A stretch of DNA of 64,000 nt. Origin: Candidatus Pelagibacter communis. Its GTDB lineage: Bacteria; Pseudomonadota; Alphaproteobacteria; Pelagibacterales; Pelagibacteraceae. Positions 18,247-26,270 of this stretch are shown here, piece by piece. Position 1 is the stretch's first letter, and every line of letters begins with the position of its first letter. Position numbers and translations under genes: made by a program. The stretch covers positions 46,238-110,237 of the forward strand of contig NZ_CVSF01000064.1 in assembly GCF_001179925.1 (NCBI RefSeq), in the 5' to 3' direction. Under the pieces are notes generated by a model that was not told the DNA's origin, made no database searches, and was given only the letters and a program-made list of their open reading frames with translations.

Positions 18247-18270
18247 AAAATTTTTATATATAAATATAGT

Positions 18271-18849
18271 ATGAAACTTTCAGGATCCTATCAAATTAAA
18301 TTATCTAAACAAAAAGTTTGGGAAGCCTTAAATGATCCAGATATTTTAAAACAGGCAATTCCTGGGTGTGAGGAATTTACAAAAAACTCTGAAACAGAAT
18401 TTACCGCTACAGCAACAAACAAGATTGGACCATTTAATGCAAGTTTTACTGGAGATATTGAACTTTCAGATCTCAATCCGCCAAATAGTTATAAAATTAC
18501 TGGCTCAGGAAACTCACCAGTTGGTTTTGCATCAGGTGAAGCAAAAGTAAAATTAGAAGATTTTAATAACGGCACCAAGCTTATTTATGAAGTTGAGGCT
18601 AATGTAGGTGGAAAAATTGCACAAGTTGGATCTAGACTAATAGATATGACAGCAAAGAAAATGGCAGATATTTTTTTTGGAAAATTTTCAGAATTAATTT
18701 CAAATGACGACAGTTCATCTAGTGAACAGATATCTGAGAATAAAATTGATCAAACAACTGAAGCTCAACCTAAAAAACAAAATCAAAAAATTTTAATCTA
18801 CGCTGGTGTTGCGGCAATCTTAGCAATTTTGGTTTATTCATTTATTTAA
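18271..18849 (+). CDS. coxG: CoxG-like SRPBCC protein with C-terminal membrane anchor
   Basis: A 192-residue protein. Residues 1-140 form an SRPBCC/START-like domain of the CO dehydrogenase subunit G type (MKLSGSYQIKLSKQKVWEALNDPDILKQAIPGCEEF; GGKIAQVGSRLIDMTAKKMADIFF). A Ser/Gln-rich linker and one hydrophobic helix (ILIYAGVAAILAILVYSFI) end it, facing the membrane. In Oligotropha-type systems CoxG helps hold CO dehydrogenase at the cytoplasmic membrane. It lies just upstream of coxSLM-like genes, separated by 127 bases with a palindrome. Confidence 0.85.
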   Translation: MKLSGSYQIKLSKQKVWEALNDPDILKQAIPGCEEFTKNSETEFTATATNKIGPFNASFTGDIELSDLNPPNSYKITGSGNSPVGFASGEAKVKLEDFNNGTKLIYEVEANVGGKIAQVGSRLIDMTAKKMADIFFGKFSELISNDDSSSSEQISENKIDQTTEAQPKKQNQKILIYAGVAAILAILVYSFI

Positions 18850-18883
18850 AAACATAGAAAATACAGAGAAATTAAAATCTTTA

Positions 18884-18902
18884 TTTCTACTTGAAGTAGA
18901 AA
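18884..18902 (+). promoter_or_regulatory. Perfect 8-bp inverted repeat upstream of coxS-like gene
   Basis: TTTCTACT (18884-18891), spacer TGA, AGTAGAAA (18895-18902). No T-run follows, so an operator is more likely than a terminator. A weak promoter (TTGCTT 18920-18925, TGTACT 18943-18948) lies just downstream. Role is inferred only. Confidence 0.4.
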
Positions 18903-18976
18903 TGTTACAAAATTAGTAATTGCTTATCAAAATAACTTGTGGTGTACTTAATGTCTATTCAGGAAGGAGACACTTG

Positions 18977-19438
18977 ATGACAAAAGTAACACTAGAAGTA
19001 AATGGTAAAAAGGTCAGCAAAGAGGTTCCAGACCATACACTTTTATCAGTTTTTTTAAGAGATAATTTAAATTTAACAGGCACACACGTTGGCTGCGATA
19101 CTAGCCAGTGTGGAGCATGCGTTGTACATGTTAATGGTAAATCAATAAAAAGTTGTTCTACATTAGCAACAGATGTTGAAGGATCTAAAGTAACAACCAT
19201 TGAAGGCCTAGCTAAAAATGGAAAACTTCATCCAATGCAAGCAGCATTCAAAAAAACTCATGGATTACAATGTGGATATTGTACACCAGGCATGGTCATG
19301 AGTGCAGTTGATCTTTTACAGACAAAGAAAAATCCGAGTGATCAAGAAATTAGAGAATGGTTAGAGGGTAATATCTGTAGATGTACAGGTTACCAAAACA
19401 TAGTCGCTGCAGTTAAAGAAGCTGCAACAAAAATGTAA
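18977..19438 (+). CDS. coxS: Small [2Fe-2S] subunit of a CoxSLM-type molybdenum hydroxylase
   Basis: A 153-residue two-cluster ferredoxin subunit that moves electrons from the molybdenum site to FAD. I start it at ATG 18977 ([12 protein letters not shown]), which has a strong ribosome site GGAAGGAG at 18962-18969; the longer frame from 18920 lacks this. The plant-type cluster site is [16 protein letters not shown]...SC, and the second site [11 protein letters not shown]...[13 protein letters not shown]. First gene of a tight coxS-coxL-coxM order. Confidence 0.92.
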   Translation: MTKVTLEVNGKKVSKEVPDHTLLSVFLRDNLNLTGTHVGCDTSQCGACVVHVNGKSIKSCSTLATDVEGSKVTTIEGLAKNGKLHPMQAAFKKTHGLQCGYCTPGMVMSAVDLLQTKKNPSDQEIREWLEGNICRCTGYQNIVAAVKEAATKM

Positions 19439-19462
19439 ACAATACAGAAGGAGAATAAAAAA

Positions 19463-21841
19463 ATGGCAAGTTTAGTTGGATCAAGAGTTGAAAGAAAAGA
19501 AGATACAAGATTTTTACAAGGAAAAGGAAGATATACAGCAGACATAAATATAGCAAACCAAACATATGCCGTGTTTGTAAGATCTCCGCATGCAAGGGCA
19601 AAAATTAAGAGCGTAGATACTTCAAAAGCATTAAAGTCATCAGGTGTTGTTGGAGTTCTAACAGGTAAAGAAATAGCTGAAGATAAAATTGGTGGTTTAA
19701 TTGCTGGTTGGGCAATCAGAAGTGAAGATGGTTCTGAGATGAAAGTTCCAGCTAACCCTCCATTGGCGAAAGATATAGCTAACTTTGTAGGCGAACCTGT
19801 AGCAGTTGTTTTTGCAGAAACTTTAGATGAAGCAAAAGAAGGTGCGGAAAAAGTAAAAGTTGATTACAAAGTTTTAAAAGCTGTAGTAGACCCAGCTGAA
19901 GCAATGAAGAGTGATGCTATTCATGATGGTGTAGATAAAAATCTTTGTTACGACTGGTTGCTTGGTGATAGAAAAGCTGTTGATGAGGCTTTTGCTAAAG
20001 CTGATAAAATTATTAAAGTTGATTTAATCAATAATAGATTAGTTCCTAATGCAATGGAGCCTAGAGCATGTGTGGTAGACTATAATACAGCTTCGGAAGA
20101 AATCACTTTATATACAACAAGTCAAAACCCTCACCTATCAAGATTAGTTATGTCAGCGTTCGGAGGTGTTGCACCAGAAAACAAATTAAGAGTTGTTGCT
20201 CCAGATGTGGGTGGTGGATTTGGATCTAAAATTAATGTTTACAATGAAGAAATAGTTTGTAGTTGGGCTTCAAAAAAAATTGAAAGACCAATTAAATGGG
20301 TTGCGGAGAGAACAGAATCTTTCTTAACGGATACTCATGGAAGAGATCATGTTACTCATGCAGAACTTGCTGTAACTAATGATGGTAAGTTTTTAGGTTT
20401 CAAAAATGAAACAATTGCAAATTTAGGAGCCTACGCAAGAGTATTTGGAACAGTTACTCCAACATATTTATTCGGGCCTTGCGCAACAGGTGTTTACGTA
20501 ATTCCTGCTGCATATTCTAATGTTAAAGCTGTGTATACTAACACAGCACCAGTTGATGCTTATAGAGGAGCTGGAAGACCAGAAGCAACTTATACAATTG
20601 AAAGATTAGTTGAAAAAGCTGCATTGGAATTAGGTATGGATAAAACTGAAATAAGAATGAAAAATTTTCCAACTCAGTTTCCATTTAAACAAACATTAGT
20701 TCATACAGTTGATTCTGGTGACTACGTTGCTGGACTAGAAAAAGCAAAACAAATGGCAGATTATTCTGGCTTTGAAGCTAGAAGAAAACAATCTGAAGCA
20801 AATGGAAAATTAAGAGGAATAGGTGTTTCATCTTATTTTGAAGCTTGTGGTATTGCACCATCAGCTGCTGTAATGTCTTTAGGATGCGGAGTTGGTCTTT
20901 GGGAATCTGCTGAGGTAAGATTTAATCCAACAGGTCAAATTTCAGTATTCACTGGAGCACATAGTCACGGACAAAGTCACGATACCACTTTTGCACAAAT
21001 AGCTGCAGATGAGTTGGGTGTGCCAATGGAAAATATTGATGTAGTTCATGGTGATACTGATAAAGGAACATTTGGGATGGGTACTTACGGTTCCAGATCA
21101 TTAACTGTTGGTGGTATTGCAATCGTTAATGCTTGTAAGAAGATTGTTGCTAAAGGCAAAAGAGTTGCAGCTAAAATGCTTGAAGTTAATGAAGATGAAA
21201 TTGAATTCAAGGATGGAGAGTTTGTAGCTCTAAAATCTAATAAGAAAAAAACAATTGGTGAGGTTGCTTTTGCTTGTTATTTACCAGGTCAAAGAGATGA
21301 AATGAAATCACCAATTCCAGAAGGTGATGAACCAGGTTTAATTGAGTCTTCATTTTTTGATCCTGCAAACTTCTCATTTCCAGCAGGTTCACATATTTGT
21401 GAAGTAGAAATTGATCCTGATACTGGAAATGTAAAAGTTGAAAAATATACTGCAGTTGATGATTTTGGAAGAATTGTAAACCCAATGATTGTTGAAGGAC
21501 AAGTTCATGGGGGGATTGCCCAAGGTATAGGTCAAGCTTTACACGAAAATACTCAGTATGATGAAACAGGTCAGTTAATGACAGCTTCATATATGGATTA
21601 TACAATGCCAAGAGCAGATAATTTTCCAGAGTTTAATTTAGGTTTCACTTGTACTCATGCAACATCTAACCCACTTGGAGTTAAAGGTTGTGGAGAAGCA
21701 GGTGCTATCGCTTCACCACCAACAGTGATGAATGCAGTAATAGATGCATTAGGTGGTCAAGAAATTTCAATGCCAGCTACAGCTGAGAAAGTTTGGAAGG
21801 CTTGTAAAACAATGAAAAAATCTAACGCTAAAGCAGCATAG
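19463..21841 (+). CDS. coxL: Form II CoxL-like large subunit of a molybdenum hydroxylase
   Basis: The 792-residue molybdopterin-binding catalytic subunit of the xanthine oxidase family. The catalytic glutamate is in GVKGCGEAGA (E745), and GGGFGSK, GAHSHGQSH and the MCD-binding Gln/Gly loops are present. The decisive loop is AYRGAGR (residues 366-372), the form II (BMS clade) sequence. Proven aerobic CO dehydrogenases have AYRCSFR with an active-site cysteine, so CO oxidation should not be assumed; an aldehyde or N-heterocycle substrate is as likely. Has a good ribosome site (AAGGAG). Confidence 0.9.
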   Translation: MASLVGSRVERKEDTRFLQGKGRYTADINIANQTYAVFVRSPHARAKIKSVDTSKALKSSGVVGVLTGKEIAEDKIGGLIAGWAIRSEDGSEMKVPANPPLAKDIANFVGEPVAVVFAETLDEAKEGAEKVKVDYKVLKAVVDPAEAMKSDAIHDGVDKNLCYDWLLGDRKAVDEAFAKADKIIKVDLINNRLVPNAMEPRACVVDYNTASEEITLYTTSQNPHLSRLVMSAFGGVAPENKLRVVAPDVGGGFGSKINVYNEEIVCSWASKKIERPIKWVAERTESFLTDTHGRDHVTHAELAVTNDGKFLGFKNETIANLGAYARVFGTVTPTYLFGPCATGVYVIPAAYSNVKAVYTNTAPVDAYRGAGRPEATYTIERLVEKAALELGMDKTEIRMKNFPTQFPFKQTLVHTVDSGDYVAGLEKAKQMADYSGFEARRKQSEANGKLRGIGVSSYFEACGIAPSAAVMSLGCGVGLWESAEVRFNPTGQISVFTGAHSHGQSHDTTFAQIAADELGVPMENIDVVHGDTDKGTFGMGTYGSRSLTVGGIAIVNACKKIVAKGKRVAAKMLEVNEDEIEFKDGEFVALKSNKKKTIGEVAFACYLPGQRDEMKSPIPEGDEPGLIESSFFDPANFSFPAGSHICEVEIDPDTGNVKVEKYTAVDDFGRIVNPMIVEGQVHGGIAQGIGQALHENTQYDETGQLMTASYMDYTMPRADNFPEFNLGFTCTHATSNPLGVKGCGEAGAIASPPTVMNAVIDALGGQEISMPATAEKVWKACKTMKKSNAKAA

Positions 21842-21850
21842 GAGGAACAC

Positions 21851-22636
21851 ATGAAATCATTTAATTATCACGCACCAAAAGATGTTAAAGATGCTACTAA
21901 ACTAGCTTCCTCTAGTTCAGCTTTTTTAGCTGGAGGAATGACAACTATTCCTTCAATGAAGTTAGGATTAGCAAGTTACAAAGATGTTATTGATATCAAA
22001 AATATTAAAAAACTATCAGGCATCAAAGTTAGTGGAAAAACTGTAACTATAGGTGCGACTACAAAACATGCAGAGGTTGCAGCATCTAAAGATGTTAAAA
22101 AGGCTATTCCGGCTTTAGCAAAATTAGCTGGTAATATTGGTGATGCTCAAGTTAGGAACAGAGGAACTATTGGTGGATCTATTTCGAACAATGATCCTTC
22201 AGCTTGTTATCCTTCAGCTTGTATGGCGCTGAACGCAGTTATTCATACAAGTAAAAGAAAGATAGATGCAGATAAGTTTTTTACAGGAATGTTTGAAACA
22301 GCATTAAAAAGTGGAGAACTTGTAGAGGCTGTAGAGTTTGAAATCCCAGAAAAGGCAGACTATCAAAAACATCCAAATCCTGCATCTAGATATGCGATTA
22401 TCGGTGTTTTTTTAGCGAAACATAAAAAAGATGTAAATGTTGCTGTAACAGGTGCAAAATCTTGTGTTTATATTGATAAAGATTTGTCAAAAAAATTAAG
22501 CTCTAACTTTTCAGTATCTGCAATTGAAGGCATGGAAGTAAAATCTTCAGGAATGAATTCGGATATGCATGCTTCTGCAGAGTACAGAGCTAATTTAGTT
22601 TCACTTTACACAAAAAAAGCTGTTGAAGCTTGTTAG
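21851..22636 (+). CDS. coxM: Medium FAD-binding subunit of the CoxSLM-type enzyme
   Basis: A 261-residue FAD subunit that takes electrons from the small subunit. FAD contacts are seen in AGGMTTIPSMKLGLA and in GDAQVRNRGTIGGSISNNDPSACYP (canonical TIGGS and NNDP). The C-terminal CO_deh_flav_C domain has lost much of its usual length relative to ~290-residue relatives. Preceded by a clear AGGAGG-like site (TAGGAGGAAC) 5 bases from the coxL stop. Gene order S-L-M differs from the M-S-L order of many CO dehydrogenase operons. Confidence 0.9.
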   Translation: MKSFNYHAPKDVKDATKLASSSSAFLAGGMTTIPSMKLGLASYKDVIDIKNIKKLSGIKVSGKTVTIGATTKHAEVAASKDVKKAIPALAKLAGNIGDAQVRNRGTIGGSISNNDPSACYPSACMALNAVIHTSKRKIDADKFFTGMFETALKSGELVEAVEFEIPEKADYQKHPNPASRYAIIGVFLAKHKKDVNVAVTGAKSCVYIDKDLSKKLSSNFSVSAIEGMEVKSSGMNSDMHASAEYRANLVSLYTKKAVEAC

Positions 22637-22657
22637 TTAAGTTTTATATTTTATCAA

Positions 22658-22987
22658 ATGAAAAACTCATTTGATGAAAAAATCTTAGAAGAAGCTCACG
22701 ATTGGGTAGTAGCCAATCAGAAAGTCGTCCTAGCGACTGTAATCCAAACCTGGGGATCCTCTCCAAGACAAGTTGGTAGTAGAATGATTGTAAATGAAAA
22801 GGGTGACTTTTCTGGTTCTGTTTCAGGTGGATGTGTAGAGTCAGCAGTTGTAAGAGAATGTATTGGTTTAATTAAAGAAAATAAACCATATAAAAAAATA
22901 GAGTTTAAAGTTTCAAATGAGAGTGCTTGGGAAGTTGGACTTGCTTGTGGTGGCGAAATAGCTGTCTATTTAGAACAAGTTAATTAA
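22658..22987 (+). CDS. XdhC/CoxI family protein, N-terminal domain only
   Basis: A 109-residue stand-alone XdhC/CoxI N-terminal domain: VLATVIQTWGSSPRQVGSRMIVNEKGDFSGSVSGGCVESAVV is the family signature. XdhC-type proteins receive, finish and insert the molybdenum cofactor into xanthine dehydrogenase-family enzymes. Here the protein stops after this domain and the Rossmann part is a separate gene that overlaps it by one base, so the two probably work as a pair. Confidence 0.88.
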   Translation: MKNSFDEKILEEAHDWVVANQKVVLATVIQTWGSSPRQVGSRMIVNEKGDFSGSVSGGCVESAVVRECIGLIKENKPYKKIEFKVSNESAWEVGLACGGEIAVYLEQVN

Positions 22988-23667
22988 TGAAATTACAAAC
23001 ATTAAAATCTATTATTGAAAAAAAGAAAAATAAATCTGAATTTGCAATAATTACAAATCTTACTACGGGAGAAAGTGAGATTTTTGAGAAAGATAAACCA
23101 TTAAGTAAAGAAATGGAGACTTACACAAATCAAATAAACAAATTATTTAAATCAAAAAAAAATGGGATTATTGAAAATACAGAAATATTTGTTGAAACAT
23201 ATGTACTACCTATAAAAGTTATTGTAGTTGGAGCAGTTCATATAGCTCAATATTTAGTAGACTTTGCAAGGAGCTTAAATTTTGAAATTTCTATAATAGA
23301 TCCAAGAGGATATTTTGCATCGGAACAGAGATTTCCTGATATGAAAATAATCAATAAATGGCCAGATGAAGCTTTTAAAGAAATTGAAACTAACGAGAAT
23401 ACTGCATTAATTGCTTTAACACATGATCCAAAAATTGACGATCCAGCATTACAACATGCGTTAAAAAAAAATTTTTATTACATAGGTGCTCTTGGAAGTA
23501 AAAAAACTCATGAAAATAGATGTCAAAGATTAAAAGAGGCTGGATTTGATAATGATCAAATTGATTCAATCCATGGTCCAATTGGAATTAAATTAGGTGG
23601 TAGATCTGCGCCTGAAATAGCTTTATCAATAATTGCTCAATTAGTTTCAGAAACATATAAAAAGTGA
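22987..23667 (+). CDS. XdhC family protein, C-terminal Rossmann domain
   Basis: A 226-residue protein. Residues 1-70 are Lys-rich and not recognised. The rest is the XdhC Rossmann domain: VIVVGAVHIAQYLVDFARSLNFEISIIDPRGYFASEQRFP, then ALIALTHDPKIDDPALQHAL, and IGALGSKKTHENRCQRLKEAGF with GIKLGGRSAPEIALSI. Partner of the short CoxI domain upstream (one-base overlap) in loading cofactor into the cox-like enzyme. Overlaps the cytidylyltransferase-like gene by 4 bases. Confidence 0.88.
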   Translation: MKLQTLKSIIEKKKNKSEFAIITNLTTGESEIFEKDKPLSKEMETYTNQINKLFKSKKNGIIENTEIFVETYVLPIKVIVVGAVHIAQYLVDFARSLNFEISIIDPRGYFASEQRFPDMKIINKWPDEAFKEIETNENTALIALTHDPKIDDPALQHALKKNFYYIGALGSKKTHENRCQRLKEAGFDNDQIDSIHGPIGIKLGGRSAPEIALSIIAQLVSETYKK

Positions 23668-24239
23668 TTAAGGCGATTTTATTAGCAGCCGGTCAATCAA
23701 AGCGATTAAAATCTGAAAATAAATTAATCAAATTATATAAAAGAAAACATTTAATAAATCATTCACTACAAGCATTACACAAAAGTAAAGTGAATAAAGT
23801 TATAATAGTTCTTGGTCATCAAAAGAATAAGGTAAAAAAAATAGTTAAAAAAAATAAAAAAAATATTTTTATTTATAATAAAGGTTTTAAAAAAGGTATG
23901 GCTTCCTCAATTAAAAAGGGTTTAAAAAAAGTAAATAAAACTGATAAAGGTTTTATTGTTGTTCAATCTGATATGCCATTTATAAAATCATCAGATTTAA
24001 ATAAAATCTGTAGATCAATTAAATCTCAAAAATTCTTAGTTCATGCTCTTATATATAAAAAAAAAATAGGGAACCCGATCGGTTTTGATATATCAATTGT
24101 AAAAAAGTTTAAGAGAATGCAAGGAGATGTTGGAGCAAAATTTATGGTTAAAAGATTAAAAGATCAAACTAAATTTATTAATGTAAATAGTCTGAGGTCT
24201 TTTAAAGATTTTGATAAAGAATCAGACTTTAGAACTTAA
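23664..24239 (+). CDS. mocA: MocA-like nucleotidyltransferase (molybdenum cofactor cytidylyltransferase type)
   Basis: A 191-residue GT-A fold nucleotidyltransferase starting with GTG at 23664, overlapping the XdhC-type stop (GTGA). LLAAGQSKRL is the nucleotide loop, and VVQSDMPFI holds the metal aspartate; GNPIGFD follows. MocA joins CMP to molybdopterin, giving the cytosine dinucleotide cofactor that CoxL/aldehyde oxidase enzymes need, which fits its place directly after the cox-like and XdhC genes. Unusually Lys-rich (runs of KKVKKIVKKNKK). Its end overlaps convergent msrQ by 18 bases. Confidence 0.82.
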   Translation: MIKAILLAAGQSKRLKSENKLIKLYKRKHLINHSLQALHKSKVNKVIIVLGHQKNKVKKIVKKNKKNIFIYNKGFKKGMASSIKKGLKKVNKTDKGFIVVQSDMPFIKSSDLNKICRSIKSQKFLVHALIYKKKIGNPIGFDISIVKKFKRMQGDVGAKFMVKRLKDQTKFINVNSLRSFKDFDKESDFRT

Positions 24240-24803
24240 TCTGCTAAAGTTGATTCTCAAAAGTAAAAGAATTATTAAGATAATCAAAAAAATCAATGGT
24301 TTAAAAAAAATAGTTTTAGATAACCAAATAAAATGCAATACACCAAAAATTGAGATTACATAGATGAGTCTATGCAATTTTTTCCAATTTTGTTTCAGAA
24401 GTCTTGCTATTTTATCTGATGAAGTGATTGCTAGAGGTATCAATAAAAGCCAAGCAGAAAAACCAACAAATACAAATTTCTTTTTTAATACATCATTAAT
24501 CAATGGTTTGAAATCAAATCTATAATCAAGACCAACATAACTTAACATATGAATTGAAGCATAAAAAAAAGCAAATAATCCAAGCATTCTTCTAAATTTT
24601 ATCCACTCGAAAGATTTTGTAATTTTTCTGAGAGGAGTCATAGACAAAGTTAAAAGAATAAAGATCAAGGTCCATTCTCCAAAATGGTTAATAATTCTAT
24701 CAACTGGTTCTGGACCCAGTTGATTATATAATATTTGATAGGTAATTATATAAATTGGCCAAAGTGATAATACAAAAACAGCAGGCTTGAAATATTTTTT
24801 CAA
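24222..24803 (-). CDS. msrQ: Heme-binding membrane subunit MsrQ
   Basis: A 193-residue inner-membrane b-type cytochrome that passes electrons to periplasmic MsrP. About six hydrophobic segments; histidines for heme are seen in FFYASIHMLSYVGLDY and LHRLIYVISIFGVLHFIWLSK. GEWTLIFILLTLSMTPLR is the family start region. It sits 6 bases after the msrP stop, the common msrPQ order. Confidence 0.9.
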   Translation of the reverse strand: MKKYFKPAVFVLSLWPIYIITYQILYNQLGPEPVDRIINHFGEWTLIFILLTLSMTPLRKITKSFEWIKFRRMLGLFAFFYASIHMLSYVGLDYRFDFKPLINDVLKKKFVFVGFSAWLLLIPLAITSSDKIARLLKQNWKKLHRLIYVISIFGVLHFIWLSKTIFFKPLIFLIILIILLLLRINFSRLSSKV

Positions 24804-24809
24804 TTTATT

Positions 24810-25712
24810 CTAGTAATTTTTTTTTAAGTCCATACCACTGTAAAGATGTGCAACTTCATCTCCATAGCCATTGAACATTAATGTTTTAATTCTTGGGGCT
24901 AAAATACTCTCTCCAATTACTCTCTCAGTTGCTTGAGACCATCTTGGATGATCAACCTCAGGATTTACATTTGAATAAAAACCATATTCCCTTGGTGAAG
25001 CATTTTTCCATGCAGTATTAGGCATATTCTTAGTAAGTTTTATTTTTACAATCGCTTTTGCGCTTTTAAATCCATACTTCCACGGAATAAATATTCTTAG
25101 AGGTGCTCCATTTTGATTTGGTAGAGGCTTACCATATAAACCTGTCACTACTGTTGTCAGTGGGTGCATCGCCTCATCAATTCTAAGACCTTCTATATAA
25201 GGCCAGTTTAAAACAGGATATCTTTGACCTACCATCTCTTCTGGATTGTAAACTGTCTCGAATTCAACAAACTTGGCACTCGGTTTTATCTGAACTTTTT
25301 TAAGTAATTTATTCAATGAAAAACCTAACCATGGAATTACCATTGACCAACCTTCAACACATCTTAGTTTTAAAATTCTCTCCTCAGATTTAATGGCCAA
25401 AATTTCTTCAATTGGGAGTTCTAATGATTTCTCTACTTCTCCTTCAATTTTTATACTCCAAGGCCTTGTATTAAAATTTTTTGCTCTTCTGTGAGGATCT
25501 CCTTTGCCAGTACCAAATTCATAATAATTATTATATGTTGTAACATCTTTATAACTTGTGAGTTCATTTGAATTACTAGCATTACTACTAATTAGAGGAA
25601 ATGAGCTAAAAGTAAGCGTGCCTAATCCAAAACTTAAAGATTTAATAAAAGATCTCCTTTTTAAGTAAATTTTTTCTGGGGTCACTTCAGAATATTTAAA
25701 TTTTTTCATCAA
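24810..25712 (-). CDS. msrP: Protein-methionine-sulfoxide reductase catalytic subunit MsrP
   Basis: A 300-residue periplasmic molybdopterin enzyme that repairs oxidised methionine in envelope proteins. A twin-arginine type leader is present (KRRSFIKSLSFGLGTLTFSSFPLISSNAS). The molybdenum ligand cysteine is C118 in LRCVEGWSMVIPWLGF, the strict MsrP motif; YPVLNWPYIEGLRIDEAMHPLT and NGAPLRIFIPWKYGFKSAKAIV follow. A second Met directly after the first could be the start. It needs the cofactor made with moaB-type enzymes, so it shares the local molybdenum theme. Confidence 0.94.
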   Translation of the reverse strand: MMKKFKYSEVTPEKIYLKRRSFIKSLSFGLGTLTFSSFPLISSNASNSNELTSYKDVTTYNNYYEFGTGKGDPHRRAKNFNTRPWSIKIEGEVEKSLELPIEEILAIKSEERILKLRCVEGWSMVIPWLGFSLNKLLKKVQIKPSAKFVEFETVYNPEEMVGQRYPVLNWPYIEGLRIDEAMHPLTTVVTGLYGKPLPNQNGAPLRIFIPWKYGFKSAKAIVKIKLTKNMPNTAWKNASPREYGFYSNVNPEVDHPRWSQATERVIGESILAPRIKTLMFNGYGDEVAHLYSGMDLKKNY

Positions 25713-25813
25713 AATGAAATTTATACTAAATGAAATATTAAAAAATAGATATTTGCAATTGATACCTATATTGCGACAGTTTGATTAAGCCAATATATAA
25801 GAAAATGAAAAAG

Positions 25814-25843
25814 TTTAACTTCCAGTAAAAACTGGAAGTTAAA
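25814..25843 (-). terminator. Rho-independent terminator of the GYD gene
   Basis: A perfect 13-bp inverted repeat, TTTAACTTCCAGT (25814-25826) and ACTGGAAGTTAAA (25831-25843), with a 4-base loop. On the minus strand it follows the GYD stop by 7 bases and is followed by CTTTTTC. It separates the GYD gene from msrP, also on the minus strand. Confidence 0.85.
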
Positions 25844-25850
25844 ATAAGTT

Positions 25851-26168
25851 TTATTGACCTGGAGCTTTATAACCAATTTTACTAGCCTTTGTAGTAGCTT
25901 TTGTGAAATCGATTGCCTCTAGCATTGTTAAATTCTTAACTGCTCCTGAGGCTTCTACTACTAATTTTATGGCAGCAAAATCATCAAAGCTAGGTACTTC
26001 TGAAACTACTATAAAGTCATAAGAACCTCTTACTATGTCCATACTATGCATAGTGCCACCCATTGCTTTAGTAAGTTGTTCTACGACAGCTTTTCTATCA
26101 CTCGCAGGATCTTTAAGAAATCCTTGGAAAGCTTTATCTGTATAGTTTCCCATAATATATGCTTTCAT
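25851..26168 (-). CDS. GYD domain protein
   Basis: A 105-residue protein of the GYD family (ferredoxin-like alpha/beta fold): KAYIMGNYTDKAFQGFLKDPASDRKAVVEQL, then GGTMHSMDIVRGSYDFIVVSEVPSFDDFAAIKLVV. The GYD tripeptide itself reads GSYD here. Function unknown; relatives form oligomers. It is a single gene with its own terminator and lies divergent to the aldehyde dehydrogenase, with 102 bases between starts. Confidence 0.85.
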   Translation of the reverse strand: MKAYIMGNYTDKAFQGFLKDPASDRKAVVEQLTKAMGGTMHSMDIVRGSYDFIVVSEVPSFDDFAAIKLVVEASGAVKNLTMLEAIDFTKATTKASKIGYKAPGQ

Positions 26169-26270
26169 AATTACCCCTTTTTTTTTTATTTATTCTACTA
26201 GTGATACATAAATGTTGATATGTTTTATTTGCATGGTAGACACAACCACAAGTAATGCTAAATTACCAAT

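Noticed and set aside
18920..18976. Upstream extension of coxS
   Set aside because: ATG 18977 has a strong ribosome site and matches the family N-terminus; the extension does not.
21237..21611. Minus-strand frame inside the coxL-like gene
   Set aside because: Low-complexity Leu/Gln/His-rich translation that mirrors coxL codons; no start signal.
18977..22636. Aerobic CO dehydrogenase call
   Set aside because: AYRGAGR form II loop lacks the active-site cysteine of proven CO dehydrogenases, so I name it only CoxSLM-like.
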